From Coffea arabica (Eukaryota; Streptophyta; Magnoliopsida; Gentianales; Rubiaceae), in contig NC_092326.1 in NCBI RefSeq assembly GCF_036785885.1, positions 40,076,287-40,140,286 of the forward strand: a stretch of DNA of 64,000 nt, written 5' to 3'. Position 1 is the first letter of the stretch, and the number at the start of each line of letters is the position of its first letter. A program made the position numbers and the translations under genes. Below, in pieces: positions 34,574 through 47,500 of this stretch. The notes below the pieces were generated by a model. It was given only the letters and a program-made list of their open reading frames with translations, made no database searches and was not told the origin of the DNA.

Positions 34574-34749
34574 AATGAGTGTGTTTGGATTGTAAGTTAT
34601 TTGAAATATTTTTACTGTAGTACTTTTTGTGATGTGATGTATGTGAGATAAAAAAGTAATTGAAAAGATAAAAAGGTGCATTGGAAATTGTAATGGTGAT
34701 GTCAGCAAATATATTTGACCAAATAATTGGCTGTCCAAACACACTCATT
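34574..34749. mobile_element. MITE of the TGTTTGGAT family with 16-bp inverted termini
   Basis: The left end AATGAGTGTGTTTGGA is repeated perfectly inverted at the right end (34734-34749). The interior has ACTGTAGTACTTTTTGTGAT and ATGTATGTGAGATAAAAAAG blocks shared with 27370-27537 and about 43448-43595. Size 176 bases; noncoding. The target duplication is unclear because the palindromic ends mask it. Confidence 0.72.
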
Positions 34750-34777
34750 GTTTCGTTAACTTTTGATATGAGTTTAC

Positions 34778-35185
34778 GTTACAAACATGGTTCAATGATT
34801 GGATCGCTGTTACGGTGGCGGCTCTTATCGTTCCACATCGATTTTGACATATTAGTCACGGTATCGACGAGACGCAAATTTTGAAGCCTTTAATATTCTA
34901 AAAATTGTGAATAATATTCAAAAATATGCTAAACAAAAATAATAAAAAATTAGTAAAAGGAAATCTGTAAAATGTAATAATTTACGATTTAACTCAGAAT
35001 AATTCGGTTGAAACTATCCGTATCGAAAACTTCTCAGCCGAATTCTCGGTGACTCGGCCGATTTCTTGGCGACCCATGTATGTCGGACTCATCCCATCCC
35101 GATATCGAAACGGAGAGGTCCGTTCCCATGATGACTCGGCCGAGTCCTCTCAGTCTCGGCCGAGACTTTGAACTGTGGTTACAAA
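34778..35185. mobile_element. hAT-like MITE with perfect 8-bp target duplication
   Basis: The element occupies 34786-35177 and is flanked on both sides by GTTACAAA (34778-34785 and 35178-35185). Short inverted termini read CATGGTTCAA on the left and, inverted, CACAGTTCAA on the right. Subterminal motifs include ACTCGGCCGAGTC and TCTCGGCCGAGA. The 8-bp duplication is diagnostic of hAT-type insertion. It belongs to a different family from the TAGGG.TGCAAACG elements and sits only 28 bases from the preceding MITE. Confidence 0.85.
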
Positions 35186-35558
35186 TGGTATACATTAGAC
35201 GATCAAATAACTCCAACTTACAAGGTAGAGCCCTGAGGAAGAACGAGTACAAGGTCAAAATTCTGAAAAGAATATCAAGACCACAAAAAAGTAGACCGTC
35301 ACGTTCAACGTTATCCAACTTGCTAAGTTGTGGATGCCGGCTCACAAAATAAAAGCTGCACCAACATCACAAGGACAGGCACGTCTTGTTGAGGCTGAAA
35401 TGTTAGCTACTTCACTCCATTCAAATTGAGTGGATTGCTATGCTTGACCGGAAAAAACCAGCGACTCAACCATTTAAATTCTCTCTCCGAAGTGAAATCC
35501 ATTCGCATCCCAAATTAAAGGATGTCATGCATCTTCATGCTAAGCACTGTTTTATAAG
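35186..35558 (-). other. 3' flank of TGD3
   Basis: Short AT-rich interval between the MITE and the TGD3 stop codon, probably including the 3' UTR of TGD3. No further feature could be identified. Confidence 0.35.
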
Positions 35559-38500
35559 CTAATACTTAATTGGTCCATCCAAACTCCCAGATGCAAACTA
35601 CAGCAATTGCAAAACAGGTAAACTGTTAAGAATTAACTCAACATTTGCATAAATTATGAATTAACCAAGTCATAAGTAAACAAACCACAACATATGGGTT
35701 TTGGGTGCTGTGCATGCATCTCTCGGGAAGCAAGTCAGAGAGGAGTGGATTTGTAAATGTAACATTTTCTTGAGACAAAAGAACGAATACATGTTCAATA
35801 CATATATATAACCAGATAAGTATGTCGGCCGTTTTGTTGACAAATTTAGTGCATCAATTCTCCCACCAGTGAGGGTGAGGGAAGGCCAAGTATTTGGAAA
35901 CTTATACCTGAAAGTATTTCTACTGAATAAACAATACATCAGCTCCTAAAAACAATGATGATGAGAAACCTGGTTGTTGAGCCAAATGGTAATTTATATT
36001 GGTCCTATATTCCCTTTTATCAATTTGTGTGCCATAGTCAACATTGCACATAGTTATAATCGTACAACGTTGCCACTATTTTGATGAGAAAAATAGTAGC
36101 CCACATTTATCTTCAAATATGAATCCACATTTATAAATCTTTGCCCATTTGCAAAAGTGCTTATGATGATACATGCATCATTACCATGAATGTGCAAAGA
36201 ATGCTAAGGGTAATTTGCAACTTAGCAACACATACAGGCCTTAAACTGTTGGAATTACCAAGATTCCATCAAATGTTATGTGCTAATCATCAAAAAGAGA
36301 GGGTAAACTTGGGAAACCTCCCAAACTTCACTCTTTATTTATCACTGTTGAAAAGGAAGCGCAACTCCAAAAATAGTCATTTTTTGTCGGATGGAGGGAA
36401 TTCACTCACACTTTCATGCTTAGCTAGTGAAACAAAATGCAACTAACACGAATCTCTGCTCCTGCACATAATCCCCTCTTCCCCTAGTAATTTGTCTTCT
36501 CATAGTAGTTCTCCAAAGAAATTGATAAAGAAGACCAGGCTAAAGTCCTAAAATATCATATACATATACTTGGAAGACATTAAAACGTAAGTTCAGCATC
36601 CAATCAATAGTGGCTGTTACCTGCCGTACAATAGAGTTTGCTGATGAGGAGAACTCATGAGTCATTCCTTCCCAGACGACCTTTCCCTCATAGAGAAACA
36701 ACAACCTAGACACCGCACATGAATTTTAGGACAAGGTCAAGTAAAAATGCTTGATTCCATGCACACAAGGCTTTGCAGCATCCTACTAAAAAACTTGCAA
36801 GAGAGCATTAAGTACCTGTCAACAGCTCTTCTGATGGTACTATGTTGATGAGTGACAACAACATAAGAGGCAATCTTCCCAGGCTTACTGACATCACTCT
36901 CACCTTTCATATGAACAGAGCGTATGAGATCTTCAACTACAGTTGATGCAATTGGATCAAGTCCAGCAGTAGGTTCATCATATAAGAGGACCTGCTCAAA
37001 TGTGGAAAAACTATCACCATTGTCAATAACTTCCTATAAAGTTTGCAACAGATGCATATCGCTAAGCAGCTAGAATAATGTGTACACAACCAAGAGATTT
37101 CAAGCAACACTAAGGAAATGGAAATACTAGAAAACAGACTAGTCGTGTCTCACCCTAAGACAATTTTTGACTGGGAAGAGCACTTAAAATATTCTATCTC
37201 ACACAAGTAACTCTAATACTTAGCAGAGAAAGAGTAATACTGTCACCAAGTCTTGAGAAAAGGCAAAAATCTTAACCCAGTGCAAGACTACTTCAAAGCC
37301 TAATGGAAGTATATTTCTCTATTAAAATGGTTGATGGAACGTTTCTTGAGCAGGTTATATAATCAGATCTAAAAGAGCACAGGAGAAGTAAATTTCTTAA
37401 CTTGAGATCTAATATGCATAAGAAGTTTCCCCAAACTTTGTCGCCCTCCTCCCCCCCCCCCCCTCTCTCTCTCTCTCCTTCCTTTTTTACCTTTCCTGCA
37501 TCTGATATTCAAGACGTGAAAAACAAGAGTAAGACTTGACATAGTTGTTGCTAATAATCTCCTGTCACTGATAATTAATTGAAAATCATCTGCAAGTTCC
37601 ATGCGGAAGGTAACAACTTTGCAGAAAAGAAATTAGTCTAAAGACAAAGTTTAACTGCCATTTCAAGCAGAGTTCAGTTTGAAGTTTAATAAGACCGCAA
37701 ATTTGAATGCATCTTTATTACCTGAATTCCTTCTTTCTTTTTGGTAGGCAATACGTAATATATAGTGATTGACTAAAAAGTGTTCAGACTATGGAGATAC
37801 TAGCCATAACAACTCTGTCATCACAAATTAAGCACAGAATGGTTAATTTGAATATAAGTTGACACGTCTTGATGTCGCATCAGCTGTTCTAATATCAAGA
37901 GCCAAAATCAGCTAACAATCCTACAGTGATTTGTTGTCCAAAACTGCAGCCACTTATATAACATGAAATGAGGAATCAAGACCAAGCTAAATCATACTTC
38001 AGTTTAGAAACCAAAATTGGCAAGATTTAATGCACAATCATGGACTTTTTGAAGACCAGAACCTCAGAAGGCCAGTAAAAAGCAGCCAATAAGAAAGCCC
38101 TCATTACTTACCTCTGGTTCCACTACATCCTTTGTTGTATCAAAAATTATAGAACGGGCTAAGGCCACCCTTTTCTTCATCCCACCAGACAATTCAGCAG
38201 GTAGTCGATCCTCAACTCCCTGCATAAACCATTAATAAAGATCAAAAAGTTGAAGATCGTAAGAAACCTCATACAACGGTAGTGACAATTATTTTGACTA
38301 TATTCCTTTCCTTTTCTGTTTGATATTCCCACATTCAAATGCAAGATTCAAGCATTATGATGCCACCAGGACTTTAAATAACTTGAACCATCAGTACCAA
38401 AGTACATTCGACAAACTTCAATCACAAGGTAAAGAACACATTTCATGGTTCATAAAGAACCAAACAAAATGTAGTCATTATCTATTCCACTTACATATGT

Positions 38501-41500
38501 ATGTTGATATCATTTCACGATAAGCAAAACTTGATGGACCCAAGTATTTTGGGTATCATTAATGATAGTATGCAACAAAATTAAGGGAAACTATTAGACT
38601 AACATGCATAATTCTCCATGATGCATGGCCAACTAACATGTGCTTACTTCTTTATATCATAATGAATTATGACTAGGCACCTACGCTCCTCATATAAAAG
38701 TTGAAAAAAACTGCTTCATATTTGTGTCCCCCGTGAACTAAAAGACCAGACGAAAGAAATATACACGTGATCAAGGTTTACTATTTTATACACATGATCC
38801 AGGTCTACCATGTTTTGATGTTTGATATATCTATCATGAATATTTATCATTTCTACATACCTTCAGCCCAACTGCAGCCAAAGTGTCAGTTACAAGCTCT
38901 GAGATTTGATCCCCAGGCATGTTAGAGTTCTCATATCTGTTAATTGAGCATGAGCCAAACATATTATTTCAGTATTGATGAACTGAATACTATTATGTTT
39001 CTTGGCAAAAGGCAGAAAAAGATGAATCACTGCTGTTTAGGAAGTATTATGTATCTTACAAAAGGAAACCAACATTCTCACGAACGGTTAAAGAATCAAA
39101 AAGTGCCGCGCTTTGAAACACCTGTCATAAAAAAGGTCTCTTCTTTTAATTCATATCACATGACGAATTCAAGACAGCTCATAAAATATGCCATTTGAAG
39201 TTAACTTACTAAGCCAATCCGAACGCCAGCAATTTCCTCATCACTGATCAAACCACGACGTGTTCTTCCACGTATCAAAACCTCCCCCTACCCATAAAAC
39301 ACAGTCCATGGAGGAAACCATGGCACAAATAATGTCAGATCTGGCAGAACTCATTAATTAAATTACACACTTATCTCAGATCCAAGTTGCAGGGCCAGCA
39401 AAAAATTACATTCCAAAGATTACCTTGTCTGGAGCAAGAAGTCCAGCCATTATTTTCAGTATAGTTGACTTTCCAGTACCTGATGGTCCAATGATTCCAA
39501 CAGCCTCTCCATGTCTAATCTGCACATTTTATTTAAGTCTTTATACCATCAACTTACAGAATATACAAGTCAACAAAAACTGGATCAGTACAACTTATAA
39601 AAGGCTCACTGCTCTAGAGGACACCAAAAGGATGCTTGATAACAGTCATAACCGTTTCTCCCAAATAACAAGGCTCGATGAGTTTTCAAATGACCGTAAT
39701 TATTTACCATTCCACCTTAAATTCTTCTCGATTCTTCTTGTATACACTAATTGCCAATACTTACAATTACAAGAATAAAGGCAAAATGCCAATAAAACTG
39801 TTTCAAGATGCAAAACATGGCAAAAGATGGTAGGAGAATGTTAATGAGCAATGACCTCTCTTTTCCATGTGACAGTGCAGTTTCATGTAGCGTGCTTTCT
39901 AAATATGATTCTGAAGTTGAACTTTCAGAATAGTCAAATTAATCTTTTAAAATGCGTAATCTGCTGCATTGGTTGAGTTTCTAATACCCACAAGAGCCTG
40001 GGAGCTTGTCCAATGAAATCTCATGAAAATGGATGAAAAGCATTGCATGATGAAAAAACTTATAGTAGAATAGGTCTAAGTAAGATCAACAAAAAGTCAG
40101 CAGCCCTAGGAGGCAACCCACTATGATAGTCAATCATATTTCTTACAACAACTAGGTATTAGCATGTGTACCTACTTTCAAATGTCAAAATAAGAACACA
40201 CATATCAGTCCAAGGTCTACTTTGACTTTTTCAGAAAAGGTTTACCCTCTAATTTTAAGTGGCAAATTAAATTTGCGACAAGCTTTCGCAAAACATTATG
40301 TTGCATTTGTCCGACCGCATATCTACCACAAAAAACAGGTAACAGTATCTTGCTTTGCATGTAGTAAGTTCGAGAAAAAGATGCCAAATCTAATCATTGT
40401 CCTTGGTAAGAATGACTCTTGAAATTAGAAAAGCCAGTTACTTATCTTGAAATTAATTGTGCATATGAGGTCAAGGAAGCAAAAGTCATACAAACGTAAT
40501 GCAGGTCTTTCTTCAATAGTGTGATATTTAACGCTAACATGTTAAATTTAGGGCATGAAACTGCTGGAATTAGAGTTTATGCCATTATGTACATATAACA
40601 TCTCCTCTGGGCTGCATTAAAAACTCCACCAAGGAGCGAGGAAACAAAAAATTCCATAGAAAAAGTAGAATAAAAAAAAAGAACATCAAATAGGTCCACC
40701 GTCTGGGTAATTTAGAGGAACGAAGCGTAAAAGAACAACAAAATTATGTATCACTGTAATATACTGACAATGATGGAGATGTAAAGATACAGCATAAACT
40801 ACATTTGTATATGCTAATCTACCTCAACTACTATAAAAAGAAACCTAATTGGTTTTTTAGGGTTCACAACACACAGAGAGCACACAAATTAAATTATTTG
40901 AAGCAATTGCTCTTGTAATGGGCACTCATCTGAATATCTTTTAAATCAAATCTATGGGTCAAAGAATTTGATACAATCATTAGTGGAAGTAAAAAGCACA
41001 TAATTAAAACATCCAAGGCATATAAAAAAGGTAGTTGACATCTCCTTAGGTGAACAAGAATAAAACAACAGCTGTTTGCTGGACAATCATGGAGAGAAAA
41101 TTCACCTTGAAGCTAACACCTCTTAAAATGTGCTTCTCCCCAAATGACTTGTAGACATCTCTACACTCAATGAGCACGTCAGTTTCATCCTGCTCCCGCA
41201 CCATGCTCACACTCTCAGCCTTAGATGAATCCTGTTGACCATTAACAGATGGTTAAAGTCAACACTAGGATAGAACATGGTAAATTCGATGCTGGTCACA
41301 ATCTTGACAAGGCAAAAACAGCTTTACAAATTAACCAAGTTCAAGACAAAGTTATTCAATGAAAACATAGGAGAATATAAATTGCGAGAATATGTGGAGA
41401 GAACAGCAAGATAACAGTAGAACAGCCAAAAGTATGTTGAATATGCCAGAACTACATGGGCCCTGGGCCCTACAATTTAGAAAGTATACTAACAAAATAT

Positions 41501-42393
41501 AATCTGCCACAATTGCATTCGACCATGAATAATCATGATTCAATAATTACTAATGCAAACTACCTTCAGATAGCAAATTTAATGTAACTAGCAGCTAGAC
41601 AGGTGTCTAGCTGCATACTCAACAGACAAACAACTAAGTGAGGCAATTTCTACAGGAACAAAATCTACATAATTGATTCAACGGCAGAGAAAAACTCCAG
41701 GAAAACAGGAGTCTCACAATCCAATCATCAGTGGTTTGTTACAAGATGAGGAATCCACCTAGGTGAGACAACCAGAGATATCAAGAGAAACCATATAACC
41801 TTAAACAAGTAAACTATTATCTGTACTTCAGAATACCCAAAATCAAGTCTTGAAAAACACCTAGAGACACATAAGTTCAGACAATGCACTAGCCTTCTCA
41901 ATAGTTATCTGTATTAAGACCACTGAACCGTCACATGAACACTAGATACATCCCAATTGATCAAATCAACAGCAATTTAAGCATGTATCCAGCTAGATAC
42001 AGATGGTTAAACGGTCACCTAAATAAAAATCCCAAATTGGAAAACTTGCCAAAAAGTAGGAGTCAAGATACATCAACGAAGAGGACAAAAAAGGACTATA
42101 AAACCAAAATTACAAAATCCCAAACCTTAAAAAAGAAAAAAGAAAGAATCATGAAATTTTTGGTCTTTTACCTTTGCATTGATTGTGGTAGCTGAAAATT
42201 CATCGGCATCAGCTGGCCTGAAGTCTCTAATAGGAGCCGTACAACCACAAATGATCCTCCTCTTTCCAGAGGACCCCAAATTCAATGGCTTCACACCATG
42301 CATGACAAAAGATTTGGCAGACCCAAAAGAGTCCCTTTTGCAGCATAAATTCAATGAGAGCATATTCGAACCCACTAAAGGAGTAGCTGCCAT
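35559..42393 (-). CDS. TGD3: TGD3 plastid lipid-import ABC ATPase (ABCI13)
   Basis: Ten coding exons: 42393-42172, 41231-41106, 39519-39424, 39287-39210, 39121-39060, 38936-38861, 38219-38112, 36991-36816, 36705-36621 and 35597-35559, joined in frame to 355 residues. Residues 1 to about 70 are Ser/Arg-rich and act-poor, a probable chloroplast transit peptide. The ABC domain begins [15 protein letters not shown]. It has Walker [10 protein letters not shown] (127-135), Q-loop [10 protein letters not shown], signature LSGGM (230-234), Walker B LLYDEP (258-263) and H-loop THQH (His304). It ends GSLDGPIKY. In Arabidopsis, TGD3 is the stromal ATPase working with TGD1 permease and TGD2 substrate-binding protein to import ER-derived lipid into plastids. 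All nucleotide-binding motifs are intact. Several introns are long (39520-41105, 36992-38111). The last exon encodes only 12 residues and is supported by in-phase splice sites and the expected C-terminus. Confidence 0.96.
37451..37477. repeat. Poly(C) run joined to (CT)n in TGD3 intron
   Basis: Thirteen C followed by seven CT/TC units. It lies in the intron between the exons ending at 38112 and starting at 36991. Length probably variable and error-prone. Confidence 0.88.
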
Positions 42394-44520
42394 TCTGCCC
42401 AGTTCCACTTCTGGGTATTCAAGAACGACGATTTCGAAGGAGACCAACGTTGGTTAGGGAGCTCAGAACCATGAATAAAGATTGAATTCTGCTGGAGTTA
42501 TACAAATAATTGGCTTGTTATCTTGGTCGGAAGAAGGTGTGAATTTTGTCAGCAAGTTAATAGTCAAATGCTGGTTAATTGGGTTGCCTTTGTATCTTTT
42601 CTTGTTTCAGGCTTATGTTAAACGAGGTTCCTCATTTTTGTGTGACAAAAGAAACAGGAATTGAATTTGCGTCCTCTCTTTCAGAGCCTCCGCGCAACGG
42701 ATGGTCGGTCATATGACATATATGCCCGGCTGCCTACCCCATATGCCCAATTAGCAGTTTTAAAATTTTTTTTTCTTTCTTTTGTTTTCTCCCTTTCCAC
42801 TTTTTCTTTTTTGAATCTTTAGATAGGTTGAATTCCAAATTTTCAGCCAAAGTCTTAATTAAATTTCTTTCGCAATAAAGAAAAAAAAAAGTTTTGAATT
42901 AAGCCTTCAAAGTCCACCTACCTAACATCCTTTGGTGCACAAGATTTATATCCTCAGAGAAGGGCATTAAATTGACAATCATATATCCAAAAGGGTTTGC
43001 TATTTTGTTATTTTTCACAAAAGAAAAGGTCCTAAATTTCTTTTTAATTCATTTATGCAGTTTCTTGAAGAATGTAATTTGTTAAATCATTATTGACCTA
43101 ACAATGTTGAAAAGGGCAGAACTTAATTGTATGGAATTTTGTACTTTTAACTCTGAATGTCTACTCTGGACTTCCACTTGGATTGCAACTTTTATACTAG
43201 TAAGTTTTTTACAGTTTTAGTAGAAAAAAAAAATACTATTGCATGTTTTTTTTACAGTTACTTGGCATCTTCTTCTTCTCTTTTTTTTTTTTTAAATTTA
43301 TTTATAGAAGACTCACGGTTTAATTTAGTTGGATCATGGGAGAGTTGGCATCCTCTTCTCTGGCAAGGCAAACAAAACACAAGCCAGATAAAACACAGTC
43401 CTGTGACAAAGAGGCATCACTGTTCAAATTCAGGCCAAAATCTAAGATTGTGTTTGGATTGCATTTTTCATGATTTTTCATGGAAAAATTACTGTAGCAA
43501 TTTGATGTATGTGAGGCAAAAAGGTAATAGGAAAATGTAATCACGAAAAACGACGTAATTTTCCGACGAAAAATCGCAATCCAAGCAAGGCTTAAGTTTT
43601 TTGCTTTTTTTCCTGTAATTTTGGGTCATATGTTATTTTCAAGTTCGACGAAAAAACACTTTTTTTGTCCTAGCAAGAGAAAAAAACTAATTTGCTTGTT
43701 AAATTCAGTTACTTACTGCAGTAATTTTACTTAAAACTCTTTTGAGTATAATGTTTTGTTTTGTTCATATTTTGGAGAAGAAAAGTTACCAAATGTCATT
43801 CCATTTTTACTTTAATCTTGTCTAAACAAGGATCAAAGAATAAAATTCGGAAATGCAGCAAAAGGTGTTTCTGAAACGACCCTCATTCATCAAAGAAAAA
43901 TGGATATTTCACATTTGGTTGACCAGAACAATTTTTTTTCCCAACTCTTCTCCTTGTTCTGCAGAATTACTTTAGAGGCTAAAGAACAAGAACAGGGACA
44001 AAAGCAGATTAGGGAAGACCCAAAAGAAAGAGTCCTTGGAAGTTGTCCACACTCAAAAAAGAGTCCTTGGGAAGACCCTAGTTCGTTGGGCCTTTGCTGC
44101 AGGATTAGGGATACCGGCTCCTGGATACCAGAGTATAAACTCAATGTCCTAGGGAAAGTGAAAGGCGAACTGCTTAATTTGAGGTTGATGCTACTACTAC
44201 TGTTTCTTTCTTCAACAAAAGAAAATAAGAAATCCAAGTGAATTGATTCTTTATGTGCAATGTACCAGACCATGAGAACATGCAAAGAGTGGATAATATC
44301 TTGTAACAGTAAATAAACGCATCAGAAAAGGAAGCACACCGCAGGACCAAGAAAAGAACATAAAGGTTCCACCGATAGGCCCTTGATATCTTTGCTGTCA
44401 TTTTGGTGAGAACCGACTTCTTCAATGCTCTTCCAGGAAAAAAATGTACACCATCTTTGGTAAAAGGAACATATGGGAAAAAGAGGAACAGACAGATGAA
44501 GTTTGGGAAACGAAAAGTTG
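42394..44520. other. Intergenic region: TGD3 promoter and FMN hydrolase 3' flank
   Basis: The right-hand neighbour of the TGD3 start codon; the frame remains open to 42447 but without an upstream ATG. No TATA box was assigned. The segment 43900-44240 is open on both strands and less AT-rich than its surroundings, but I recognise no protein in it. A MITE at about 43448-43595 is listed separately. Confidence 0.35.
43448..43595. mobile_element. MITE of the TGTTTGGAT family, short copy
   Basis: Starts near TTGTGTTTGGATTGCATTTT and ends GCAATCCAAGCAAGGC, giving inverted termini around TTGGATTGC/GCAATCCAA. The internal ATTACTGTAGCAATTTGATG and ATGTATGTGAGGCAAAAAGG blocks match the copies at 27370 and 34574. 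Confidence 0.68.
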
Positions 44521-47500
44521 TTAGTCCAAAACTTCAGCTGCATCTTGATTTTCATTGGGTTCATTCATTGAAATGTCAATGCCATGGATTGACAAATCTT
44601 TGCGCAACAAATCCGCATTCTTGAATTGAATACCTGTGAAACCAGCTTCAATTGCTGCCTCGACATTCCTCATCCTGGTGCAAACATCATTCATTCATCA
44701 GTCACTGCACATTGCAAGAACCACACACACACAAACTCTTTCTCGAGCACAACCATTTACAAACAGAGATACTGCTAAATGAGCGAAAAGAAAGCAGCTA
44801 GATGTGCTGCAGGAAAGATATTGAACCAGCTAGTTTTCTTTGTTAACTCGCATGGAAATTGATGAATCAACATTCAGTCATCATTTAACACATTTAATTG
44901 GCAAACCACAAAGAAATCAGATGTATGAGATTAAGTACAACATGTATAACAATAGTTGCCCAAAGAAGTATGGAGAAAGAATGCCAACTCTTAAATGCAA
45001 AATGTTACATAACATATGACAATACAGAGAGATCCTCCTTTTCAACCTTCTGTCAGTCCAAACATCACTTTGAGATTATGAATTGCAGTTTATAAAAGCA
45101 TGCCCATTTCACAATTAAGTGTTATAAGAATACTAATGTCTTGTACAAAACAAACATGTATGCCAGGTCACTGTGCTTTTCAATAAAATATGCACTATGC
45201 TTTCTTTTTTCTGCGTTTTTATTTTTCCTTTCATTTGAGTTGTGGTACATAAAGTGAAATGCTTGGCTGACACAGCTGTCACCTTCCTGCCAGCCTTTAC
45301 AGGTAAAGAGGAGAGAAGAAAGAAGCGGTAAAAGTAATATTACTTTGTGTATCCAAAAGTTCCTAGCTAGCTGAATCTAAAAAACAGTGCACGTCTGTAG
45401 TGACTGATATACCAAGCTGTACAGTGCGATGCAAAAAAATACTTACTTATTGACAAAGTCCAGTGCCCTCATTAGTGTCTGTTTCTAATTTTTACGTGAA
45501 CCTGATACAGACCACTTTGATAAAGAACTATACCTGTCATCAATGAAAATACAACTTGCTGGATCAACCTTAAGGCAGTTGAGAACTTCTAGATAAAATT
45601 GAGCTTCAGGCTTTCTTTTTCCTGTATTCAGGAAAAAACAGCAATCAACATCGTAAAACAAAAACAATAAGTGGAGAGAGAGTTTTTTTTTTTTTTTTTT
45701 TTTTTTTGGGGGGGGGGGGGGGGGGGGCGGGGAGTGGCTAACTTCTGAGTTCTTACCACTCTAAAGGCTAAAGAGCATATTGCAGAAGTTATATAAGAAT
45801 CTTAGGTGGAAATTCTAATAGAAAAATTAGAGTCTAAGAGAATGAAGAGAATTTTCCAAAGAAACACCAAGTCTGAAGCACAATGATCCCCTTTCTGAAG
45901 AAGCAGTATCATAACACAAACTGGCTTAACTGCTACAGCCTCAGATACTTATTTAAATTCTCAAAATTTGAACTGAAGAGAATGATCTGTCCTGAATGTG
46001 AGGCAAACCACATCATCAATGCACTAGAAAAAGGGAGCAGAAAGGTGAAAATTTTCAGAGCACTAAGATACCAAATATACATGAACAGAATGTCCAGGAT
46101 AAGTAGGTAGACAGTTTTAGCTTGTCCTCAATCATCTTATACCTGCAGAGAAGGAAAAAATCCAGTTGTGATTTGAAAGAATTGTGCTTTTAGCAAAATT
46201 TGCAATTAAGACATACCAAATAGGATAATTTGTGAAAGCATGCATTTCGTAGCCATCTTTCTTCAAAGCACGAAGCAACTCTTCAACACCATCTATGTAG
46301 AGATATCCTCTTTTCATACAGTTTTTTAGGCCTGCAATAAAAGTTCGAATCCTGTTCATCAAAAAAGGAAGAAAAGAACTACAGAAGGCAAATAAAAAGC
46401 ATCATCCAAGGGCTTAGTATAACTCTAGAAGAAAAAATCCCTAACAATATTTTCTTTGAGGTTCAAGGTTGAGAATATCATGTAGCTTATGCTGAGGAGT
46501 AGCCAGTAATTTTCCCCTCTACTAACCAAAAGTTACTGACAGAAATTATATTCATAGCCTTTCAACAACTCTTGTTAACAAGTCTTTGAATAAGGACTTA
46601 CCCTCCTTGAAATGATTTAGATCCCAAGTTCTCAATGAAAAACAACTACCCCATGGAATTTAGAAAAGAAAAAAATTGAAAGGAAAAATTCACATGAGCC
46701 TATAAACATGGAGTCATGCATATGCATGCGGATATTCCGTATGCCTGCCTCCCGTTAAATCTAATCTTATCTTATTATCCTTCATCCCTTAGGCTTGCTT
46801 GTCAAGGGAGATTTGAGACCATCGATACAAGGCTACTCATGAATGCCTGCTGATCCTTTATGTGTAAATCAGTGGTGAGGTTATAAAGCTATCATAGTTT
46901 ATTTCTTACTGTTCATTTAATTAAACTGTCTAGTCTGAGGGCATCAGTCTGCTGCATGTCTGAAGTTTCCAGTGACTTAGAAATCTAGTTCTTGCTATAG
47001 TAGTACAATTCTAAAGGCTCAGGTTTTAGAAATTATCTGCAAACTTGGCTTTTGCTGCAATTTTTGTTTATTATGAATGGTGGAAGGAAGAGAAAACCAT
47101 ATTCACACATTACTAAAGGACTCCACCGGCTCTTCCAAAAGGAATCCGAAGCACAGTAAGAATGCTAAGCATATTCAGAAGGAGAGCTCAATAAACAAGT
47201 GAATTCAACAAACACTATGCTTGATTTCACATATCCCAGAAAGTCTTTCTTACTTACTATTCTGGTTTTTCCTGATATAACAATAGAGGGTAGAGAGTTT
47301 CTGTATATAAACATTTTCAGGAGGGTTTATCCCTTCTTTAGAAAAGTTTAAACCCTATCTTGCCCTATCAAATCCATCAGAGTACAAAAGCATATGCCAC
47401 TGCTAAAAGATTCAGCTGAGAAATGAAAGCTGTAATAATTGCTATAGATACCCAGTTCTGAAGACCCAAGTAGTCACATGTTTAAAAAAAAAAACAAAAT

